DNA of 11,620 bases, from the NCBI GenBank assembly GCA_031278255.1, contig JAITKU010000160.1, positions 1-11,620 of the forward strand. Reading direction: 5' to 3'. Shown in pieces: positions 6,959 through 11,620 of this stretch. The first letter of the stretch is position 1. Each line of letters starts with the position of its first letter. The notes below the pieces were generated by a model, which was not told where the DNA came from, searched no databases, and was given only the letters and a program-made list of their open reading frames with translations. Source of the stretch: Eubacteriales Family XIII. Incertae Sedis bacterium. GTDB taxonomy: Bacteria; Bacillota; Clostridia; Peptostreptococcales; Anaerovoracaceae. Both the position numbers and the translations under genes were made by a program.

Positions 6959-6988
6959 ACTATAACTTGCTGTCTAAAAAACTTACAA
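6959..6988 (-). promoter_or_regulatory. Putative promoter of the classical rubrerythrin
   Basis: Read on the minus strand: TTGTAA (6983-6988) as -35, an 18-base spacer, and TATAGT (6959-6964) as -10. It sits in a short AT-rich island between the kinase and rubrerythrin genes and gives a leader of roughly 15 bases. The promoter would let rbr and the synthetases be induced apart from the kinase. No clear PerR box was seen. Confidence 0.5.
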
Positions 6989-7047
6989 AATTACCAATTG
7001 TTATGATGATCGTTCCCTTGCAATCCGCCGCTGCGCAAAGCCGCGCC

Positions 7048-8727
7048 TCACTCGAATATGCTGCCGCCGATGAACTCCCTGAGTATCGAATTGTTCACGA
7101 TGGCGCTGTCGTCCTCGATGGTCTTGAAGAATTGCAGGAAACGCTTCAGGCGATAGGCTTCGCTGTATTCCTCCTCCGTCTCCGCGATCGCGTCGAGAAG
7201 CGGCATGGCGTATTTTTTCAGCACGGCAAGCTCGTAGATGTGCGCGGAATTGAAGAGTACGTCGGCTTCCCCGCTGAAAGGAAAGATGTTTCGGTCCTCG
7301 CCGGCGCGGACCGACGGCCAGGTCGCGATCGTCCTCTTGGCGTCGATACCGCGGGATCGGGCGTCCCGCACCATGCGGCGCAGGAGCCGTATGTCCGTCG
7401 TCGGTATGCGGTTGTGTTCGTCGATGTTCAGCGCCGTCAGGGGGCTGATGTATATCTTGAACTTCTCCCTGTCGTCTATGCCCGCCGTCAACTGCCTGTT
7501 CAGGCCGTGTATGCCCTCTATGACGATGATCTGTCTCGGTTTGCCTTTCGTGAGGCGTTCGCCGAAATATTTTCGGCCCTCGTGGAAATCGTAACGCGGA
7601 ATGTCCGCCGTTTCACCGCGCAGCAACGCGTTCATATGGCTGTTGAACAAATCCGCATCGAGCGCCGTGATGTCCTCGAAGTTCTTTTCTCCGAAAGCGT
7701 CCAGGGGACAGTCCGCGCGCTCCAGAAAGTAATCGTCCGTGCCGAGCAGGAGCGGATCGCGGCCTATGACCTTGAGCTGTATGCAGAGTCTGCGCGCAAA
7801 GGTCGTCTTGCCGGAGGAGGACGGCCCCGCGATCAGGAGCAGGCGCTTGTTCTCTTTCGCGACGCGATCCGCAATGCCGGCAATGCTCTTTTCGTGCAGG
7901 GCCTCCGAGAGTTGTATCATCTCGACGGCGCGATCGCCAAAAGCGCGCTCGTTCAGGTCCGCGGCCATCGATATGCCCAGAAGTTCACCCCAGCGGTTTG
8001 CCTCGCCGAAAGCGCCGTAGAGTTTCTTTTCATCCGTATAGGGCGGGATTTCGTCGGGCTTTGCGGGATGCGGAAAGCGCAACAACACGCCGTTTCGGTA
8101 CGTGCGAAGCTCGAAATGCTCAATATAGCCCGTGGACGGCAGCATCTGCCCGTAGAAATAATTCCGAAATCCGTCCAGCGCGTAGAAAGCGATCCATTCA
8201 AAATCCGCGGCGCTTTCGAGCAAGCGAATCTTGCCCGCGCTGCCGTCCTCGCGCAGGTGGGCGAGGGCCGTTTCCCTGTCCACGATCTCTTTGGTGAAAG
8301 GGATATCGGCCTCGACGAGCGCCCGCATACGCCGGTCTAGGGTCCGCAGTTCCTCGGCGGACAGGTTCGTTCCGCGCCGTAGCAACGTGTAGATACCCTT
8401 GTTCAGCGAATTGCCGAGAAAGACCTCCATCCGGCCGAACACATCCCGTATGGCCTTGAGGTAGAGCAGGGACAGGCTCCGCTGGTACATCAGGTTCACC
8501 GCGTTCACGCGCATGTCGAGCAACGTGATATCATCGGGTTCGTCTATCGGCTTGTTCAGCTCGCGAATCTGCCGGTTCACTTTCGCCGCCAATATGCGAT
8601 AGGGCAGCTTGGGCCGGTACGCGTCCGCCAACTCGGACAGCAATAAACCCTTTTTTACGGATATGCTCTCGAACGGCGCCCGCGGATCCGTCCGCAACCT
8701 TATCTTTATTTCATCTGTTTCTTCCAT
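7048..8727 (-). CDS. TGS-domain nucleoside (uridine) kinase-like protein
   Basis: Predicted P-loop kinase of the PRK/uridine-kinase group with an N-terminal TGS domain, 559 residues. Residues 1-72 form the TGS-like domain (KGLLLSELADAY, ILAAKVNRQIRELN, ITLLDM). The middle, about 75-290, resembles the second additional domain of threonyl-tRNA synthetase. The kinase domain has Walker A GPSSSGKTT (301-309), DDYF (331-334), Walker B IVIEGIHG (about 401-408) and an Arg-rich lid RLLRRMVRDARSRG. This architecture is that of the bacterial nucleoside kinase family represented by Thermotoga TM0751; phosphoryl transfer to uridine or related nucleosides is expected from the family, not shown here. ATG 8727 is chosen because the TGS domain starts directly after it and a promoter lies 53 bases upstream; the longer frame to 8841 would run across that promoter. 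Shine-Dalgarno is weak (GGGGG). Confidence 0.88.
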   Translation of the reverse strand: MEETDEIKIRLRTDPRAPFESISVKKGLLLSELADAYRPKLPYRILAAKVNRQIRELNKPIDEPDDITLLDMRVNAVNLMYQRSLSLLYLKAIRDVFGRMEVFLGNSLNKGIYTLLRRGTNLSAEELRTLDRRMRALVEADIPFTKEIVDRETALAHLREDGSAGKIRLLESAADFEWIAFYALDGFRNYFYGQMLPSTGYIEHFELRTYRNGVLLRFPHPAKPDEIPPYTDEKKLYGAFGEANRWGELLGISMAADLNERAFGDRAVEMIQLSEALHEKSIAGIADRVAKENKRLLLIAGPSSSGKTTFARRLCIQLKVIGRDPLLLGTDDYFLERADCPLDAFGEKNFEDITALDADLFNSHMNALLRGETADIPRYDFHEGRKYFGERLTKGKPRQIIVIEGIHGLNRQLTAGIDDREKFKIYISPLTALNIDEHNRIPTTDIRLLRRMVRDARSRGIDAKRTIATWPSVRAGEDRNIFPFSGEADVLFNSAHIYELAVLKKYAMPLLDAIAETEEEYSEAYRLKRFLQFFKTIEDDSAIVNNSILREFIGGSIFE

Positions 8728-8779
8728 GCCGTACCCCCGTCCGATGTTCCGCGCCCGCCGCGCGGATCGCCTGTCATTT

Positions 8780-8808
8780 ATTATACAGCCTAAACGGAAA
8801 ATTGTCAG
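8780..8808 (-). promoter_or_regulatory. Sigma-A-type promoter of the kinase gene
   Basis: On the minus strand CTGACA (8803-8808) and TATAAT (8780-8785) are separated by 17 bases, a near-consensus vegetative promoter. Transcription would start near 8773, leaving a leader of about 45 bases before ATG 8727. It also shows that the reading frame upstream of 8727 is not part of the protein. Confidence 0.8.
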
Positions 8809-8890
8809 GTGTTTTTTGTTGTTGTTTTTTTCGGTTGACAATAGATTGTTACAAAAAGGTTACAAAAAAATGACAAATGCAACTCCCCCC

Positions 8891-8919
8891 TTGACACGCG
8901 GGTCAAATTGCATTAAACT
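8891..8919 (+). promoter_or_regulatory. Promoter for the amtB leader, with palindrome over the -35
   Basis: TTGACA (8891-8896), 17-base spacer, TAAACT (8914-8919): perfect -35 and moderate -10. The -35 is embedded in an inverted repeat TTGAC-N6-GTCAA (8891-8895 and 8902-8906), a possible operator. Expected transcript start is near 8926. Another TTGACA at 8835-8840 has no good -10 behind it. Two direct GTTACAAAAA copies (8848-8857, 8859-8868) lie just upstream. Confidence 0.6.
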
Positions 8920-8941
8920 TGCTTTTATATTTCAGGCAAAG

Positions 8942-8971
8942 ACGCCGAGGATTGTTCCTTGGCGTTTTTTT
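8942..8971 (+). terminator. Promoter-proximal intrinsic terminator in the amtB leader
   Basis: ACGCCGAGGA (8942-8951) pairs with TCCTTGGCGT (8956-8965) along ten positions (one G-T) around TTGT, followed by seven T (8965-8971). It lies only about 20 bases after the predicted transcript start and works in the + direction only; the opposite strand has no suitable T-run. It would release a short RNA of about 45 bases unless read through. Confidence 0.8.
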
Positions 8972-9062
8972 GTACCTTGAACGAAGCCGCAATTGAGCCC
9001 GGCGGCGCTTTGCGCGACTTGCTTCACCGCGCGGACTTTCGTCAACGGGTTCGCATCCGGAC

Positions 9063-9195
9063 ATCCCCGCATTCCCGAAAACACGCGTTGTCGTTCAACA
9101 GGAAATTCGCCATCATTTTTATGTAATGCAGAGAATGCGGGGATCTTGCACAAAGGCGTGCGTTTCCGAGGAGGAAATGCGCGTTTTTTGTTTTT
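9063..9195 (+). promoter_or_regulatory. Structured amtB leader: candidate riboswitch or antitermination element
   Basis: A perfect 12-base inverted repeat (ATCCCCGCATTC 9063-9074 with 9133-9144) closes a 58-base loop and is followed 12 bases later by the terminator at 9157-9195. Inside the loop, 9101-9111 (GGAAATTCGCC) can pair with 9155-9158 and 9163-9167, the 5' arm of the terminator, in nine pairs. That pairing would cross the 12-base stem, so the two states exclude each other: an on/off switch layout. A small hairpin GCAC-AAAGGC-GTGC (9148-9161) also overlaps the terminator arm; its six-base loop has A first and G fourth, as in ANTAR-protein targets, but the usual partner hairpin is not adjacent. 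No known riboswitch class was recognised. Alternative: remnant of an inverted-repeat element. Confidence 0.45.
9157..9195 (+). terminator. Attenuator-type terminator touching the amtB ribosome binding site
   Basis: Arms 9157-9167 and 9173-9183 give eleven continuous pairs (two wobbles) around GAGGA, followed by TTTTTT-G-TTTTT (9184-9195). The Shine-Dalgarno AGGAGGTGA of amtB begins at the next base (9196). No complete gene on this strand ends upstream, so its natural role is conditional termination ahead of amtB. Confidence 0.8.
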
Positions 9196-9210
9196 AGGAG
9201 GTGATTTTGC

Positions 9211-10908
9211 ATGTACTCATCCGTCAATACGATCTGGGTTCTTCTCGGAGCGGCCCTCGTGTTCTTTATGCAGCCCGGCTTTGCCATGCTGGAGGCCGGT
9301 CTCATCCGCGCGAAAAACGTCGGGAACATCATTATGAAGAATGTCATCGATCTGTCGCTCGGTTCCATCGTGTATTGGATCGTGGGCTTCAGCATTATGT
9401 TCGGCGTTTCCAATTCGGGGATCGTCGGTACGCCCGATATTTTCCTGTTCGGCGATACCCTCGCGAACACCGCGCCGGACGGCGTCAGCCCTTGGTCGTT
9501 TTTCATCTTCCAGACCGTGTTCGCGGCGACTGCGGCAACCATCGTATCGGGCGCCATGGCGGAACGCACGAAATTCTCCGCTTACTGCGTCTATTCGGTG
9601 GTGATCAGCCTCATCGTCTATCCCCTTTCCGGACACTGGATCTGGGGCGGCGGCTGGCTTTCCGGACTCGGTTTTCATGACTTCGCCGGTTCCACGGCCG
9701 TGCATATGGTCGGCGGCGTCGCGGGACTGGTCGGCGCGGCCATGGTCGGCCCTCGGATCGGCAAATATTCCAAGAGCGGAAAATCCCGCGCCATCCCGGG
9801 CCACAGCCTGTCTCTCGCGGCGCTCGGCGTGTTCATCCTGTGGTTCGGCTGGTTCGGCTTCAACGGCGGTTCCACCGTTTCGGCTACGGGTGACGATGTG
9901 CTTGCGTCGATGGGCGTTATCTTCACGAACACGAATCTCGCGGCGGCGGCCGGGGCGGCGGCGGTCATGATCGTCACGTGGATTCGCTATAAGGGTCCCG
10001 ACGTTTCCATGACGCTGAACGGTGTGCTGGCCGGGCTCGTGGGTATCACGGCCGGCTGTGACGCGGTCAGCGCCGCAGGCGCGGTCATGATAGGCCTGCT
10101 CTCCGGCATAGCGGTCGTAGTGGGCATAGAGATCATAGACAAGAAGTTCAAGGTGGATGATCCCGTCGGCGCGGTGGGCGTCCATTGCGTATGCGGCGCG
10201 GTCGGAACCCTTTGCGTGGGCCTGTTCGCAATCGACGGCGGGCTGTTCTACGGCGGCGGCGCGAGATTTCTCGGCGTACAAGCGATCGGCGTGATCGCCG
10301 TGGCGGCTTGGGTCACGATCGCGATGCTCATCACATTTTCCGCCATCAAAGCCGTCGTCGGCCTCCGGGTAACGAAAGAAGAGGAGATCGAGGGCCTTGA
10401 CGTTCACGAACACGGTATTGAGAACAGCTACGCGGACTTCATGCCGAGTTCCGCGCCCCGGCCCGCGGAAGCGCCGGCGGCGGCGCCGGTACCCGTCGAA
10501 GCGGCGGTGCCCGTCACGGATGCGCGCGACGCGGACGGCGAAACCCGAAAGGGTCCCAAAATGACCAAGATATCCATCATCACGCGGCAAAGCATGTTCG
10601 AGTCCCTTGAAGCCGCGATGAGCGCCATAGGGATCACGGGCATGACCATGACGAATATCTTGGGTTACGGCGTGCAGAAAGGCCATCCTGAATTCTATCG
10701 CGGCGTAGAGGTGCAGGCGCGCCTCCTGCCCAAGATTCGCGTCGAGATCATCGTCTGCAAGGTGCCGGTACGCACCGTTATCGAAACCGCGAAGAAAGCG
10801 CTCTACACAGGCAACATCGGGGACGGCAAGATCTTCGTATACGATGTCGAGAATGTAATCCGCGTGCGAACCGGAGAGGAGGGCTACGACGCGCTGCAGG
10901 ACGACTGA
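9211..10908 (+). CDS. amtB: Ammonium transporter with fused C-terminal PII domain
   Basis: Membrane ammonium channel joined to a nitrogen-sensor domain, 565 residues. Residues 1-385 are the Amt/Rh channel: twin pore histidines in STAVHMVGG (H165) and VGVHCVCG (H325), the conserved Asp of DFAGS (D157), and WFGWFGFNGG. The tail motif LRVTKEEEIEGLDVHEHG is the usual PII-contact region. A Pro/Ala-rich linker (about 412-450) leads to a full PII domain from M451, which aligns without gaps to E. coli GlnB (fusion number minus 450). ATP/2-oxoglutarate residues are kept: Q489, K490, K508, G537-K540, R551 and R553. T-loop R497, which plugs the pore in GlnK-AmtB, is present, but the uridylylated Tyr51 position is Val501. 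Regulation by ATP/ADP and 2-oxoglutarate without covalent modification is inferred. ATG 9211 follows AGGAGGTGA; the transcript is probably attenuated upstream. Confidence 0.95.
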   Translation: MYSSVNTIWVLLGAALVFFMQPGFAMLEAGLIRAKNVGNIIMKNVIDLSLGSIVYWIVGFSIMFGVSNSGIVGTPDIFLFGDTLANTAPDGVSPWSFFIFQTVFAATAATIVSGAMAERTKFSAYCVYSVVISLIVYPLSGHWIWGGGWLSGLGFHDFAGSTAVHMVGGVAGLVGAAMVGPRIGKYSKSGKSRAIPGHSLSLAALGVFILWFGWFGFNGGSTVSATGDDVLASMGVIFTNTNLAAAAGAAAVMIVTWIRYKGPDVSMTLNGVLAGLVGITAGCDAVSAAGAVMIGLLSGIAVVVGIEIIDKKFKVDDPVGAVGVHCVCGAVGTLCVGLFAIDGGLFYGGGARFLGVQAIGVIAVAAWVTIAMLITFSAIKAVVGLRVTKEEEIEGLDVHEHGIENSYADFMPSSAPRPAEAPAAAPVPVEAAVPVTDARDADGETRKGPKMTKISIITRQSMFESLEAAMSAIGITGMTMTNILGYGVQKGHPEFYRGVEVQARLLPKIRVEIIVCKVPVRTVIETAKKALYTGNIGDGKIFVYDVENVIRVRTGEEGYDALQDD

Positions 10909-10946
10909 AGGATTTACGCGCTGCTCGAACGGCTCAAAAGAGAACA

Positions 10947-11013
10947 CCTGCCCGCGTCTTTGCCGGATTGACCGAACGGAGACGCGGGCAGGCGTTTGCG
11001 CGAAGACGCAAAC
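10947..11013 (+). repeat. Two strong hairpins downstream of amtB
   Basis: CCTGCCCGCGTCT (10947-10959) pairs perfectly with 10980-10992 over 13 bases around a 20-base loop. A second hairpin, GTTTGCG (10994-11000) with CGCAAAC (11007-11013), follows at once. Neither has a T-run, so they are more likely 3'-end stabilising structures or part of a compound terminator than terminators alone. Confidence 0.7.
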
Positions 11014-11044
11014 CGGCGGTGAAAGAAATCGCTCACCGGTTTTT
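11012..11044 (+). terminator. Intrinsic terminator of amtB
   Basis: CGGTGA (11017-11022) pairs with TCACCG (11033-11038) around a ten-base loop, followed by a T-run at 11040-11044. An alternative register with an ACCG/CGGT outer stem and a three-base bulge is also possible. It is the third hairpin in a row after the amtB stop and the only one with a T-tract. Confidence 0.65.
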
Positions 11045-11109
11045 AACACGTCGCTTGCGCTTTTGCTCTTTCAAGTACCGTGTTTCGGAAAAACATATGG
11101 CAGGCGCGT

Positions 11110-11620
11110 TCAGCTCTGTTGATCTGAAATATCGGAGAACTTGCCGCCAAAATTCAACATACGCCCTTTTTCCACCTTTAGATCGCCGCCTTGATATCTG
11201 TATACAATATTTTCACGATTCATCAACACATCGATCGAATCCGCAGGATTTCCTTTTACGAGAATGATATCGGCCAATTTTCCGGATTCAATGGTTCCAA
11301 GATGTTCCCCCATTCCGATAAGTTCCGCTGCGATTTGTGTTCCCGAACGGATCGCTTCAAGATTGCCCATGCCCGTTTCGGCCATCGCCCGCATCTCGCA
11401 GATGGAGTATTCGCCGTATTTTGTGGTCAGATCGCGAACGGTATCCGAACCCATGGCGATTTTTATACCCTTGTCGAAAGCCATTTTCAAACGTTTGTAT
11501 GCCTGTTCCCGAACCTTGTGGCCATCTATAGGGTTTACGGACAGCCTATCGAGCATACGGAAAGGTCCGTATTCCACGCTGACGGGCGTGGCCTCCACGG
11601 CGTTCTTTCCGAATCGTTGC
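11110..11620 (-). CDS. Metal-dependent amidohydrolase, C-terminal part
   Basis: C-terminal 169 residues of an amidohydrolase-superfamily enzyme (imidazolonepropionase/Xaa-Pro dipeptidase-like group); the gene continues beyond the right edge, the frame being open to base 11620. Visible features are the last strand of the barrel, GIKIAMGSDT, whose Asp is the catalytic metal-site residue, then the helix TGMGNLEAIRSGTQIAAELIG and the closing sandwich LGTIESGKLADIILVKGNP. These proteins hydrolyse C-N bonds in cyclic amides or peptides at one or two metal ions in the cytoplasm; the substrate cannot be told from this piece. A GTG at 11598 is internal to the family fold and is not taken as the start. 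Hand count gives about 47% G+C over 11161-11520, clearly below the neighbouring transporter, hinting at separate ancestry. It is convergent with amtB. Confidence 0.85.
   Translation of the reverse strand, partial: QRFGKNAVEATPVSVEYGPFRMLDRLSVNPIDGHKVREQAYKRLKMAFDKGIKIAMGSDTVRDLTTKYGEYSICEMRAMAETGMGNLEAIRSGTQIAAELIGMGEHLGTIESGKLADIILVKGNPADSIDVLMNRENIVYRYQGGDLKVEKGRMLNFGGKFSDISDQQS

Noticed and set aside
7031..7047. Possible terminator after the kinase gene
   Set aside because: GCGC-type inverted bases are present on the minus strand but no T-run follows, so read-through into rbr seems more likely.
9177..9197. Mini-frame MRVFCF inside the second amtB terminator
   Set aside because: The GAGGAGG before it is only two bases from the ATG, too close for normal initiation, and the codons show no nitrogen-related pattern.
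8932..9569. Small minus-strand open frames across the amtB leader and gene start
   Set aside because: No promoter or ribosome binding site was found for them; they overlap terminators and the amtB start. A conserved small protein cannot be fully excluded but nothing supports it.
9217..11049. Minus-strand open frame of 610 codons opposite amtB
   Set aside because: Composed of His/Asp/Arg-rich shadow sequence; the plus strand has a complete Amt-PII protein.

Overview
The window looks like a chromosomal segment of a GC-rich, strictly anaerobic Firmicute (Clostridia-like). Three things suggest this: canonical AGGAGG-type ribosome binding sites and Gram-positive-style promoters, a PerR-type Fur regulator beside a reverse rubrerythrin plus a second classical rubrerythrin, and a lipoprotein solute-binding protein. 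No rRNA, tRNA, CRISPR array or complete transposon was seen. The species is not identifiable from the sequence alone.

Layout. Bases 1-288 hold the 3' end of a PerR-like gene, followed at 440-997 by a reverse rubrerythrin (rubredoxin domain first) on the + strand, closed by a strong, probably bidirectional terminator (1047-1085). A long minus-strand block then runs from 8727 down to 1084. In transcription order it holds a TGS-domain nucleoside/uridine kinase-like protein, a classical rubrerythrin with its own promoter, two tandem paralogous long-chain acyl-CoA synthetases (the first starting one base after the rubrerythrin stop), a 420-base repeat and palindrome region, and an orphan branched-chain-amino-acid-type binding lipoprotein whose start codon lies on the edge of the repeat. 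Bases 8728-9210 are a divergent control region. It holds a very good minus-strand promoter for the kinase and, on the + strand, a promoter, an early terminator, a long inverted repeat and a second terminator touching the ribosome binding site of an ammonium transporter gene. That gene (9211-10908) encodes an Amt channel fused to a complete C-terminal PII signalling domain. Several hairpins follow it, then the C-terminal part of a less GC-rich amidohydrolase running in from the right edge on the minus strand.

How the genes work together. The left part is a peroxide/oxygen defence unit (sensor plus reductase), and the second rubrerythrin is coupled to fatty-acid activation. The right part is nitrogen acquisition: the transporter carries its own energy/2-oxoglutarate sensor and its transcript seems to be controlled by premature termination. 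The features most worth following up are the amtB leader with a possible terminator/antiterminator switch, the Amt-PII fusion lacking the usual T-loop tyrosine, and the intergenic repeat that abuts both a stop codon and a start codon.
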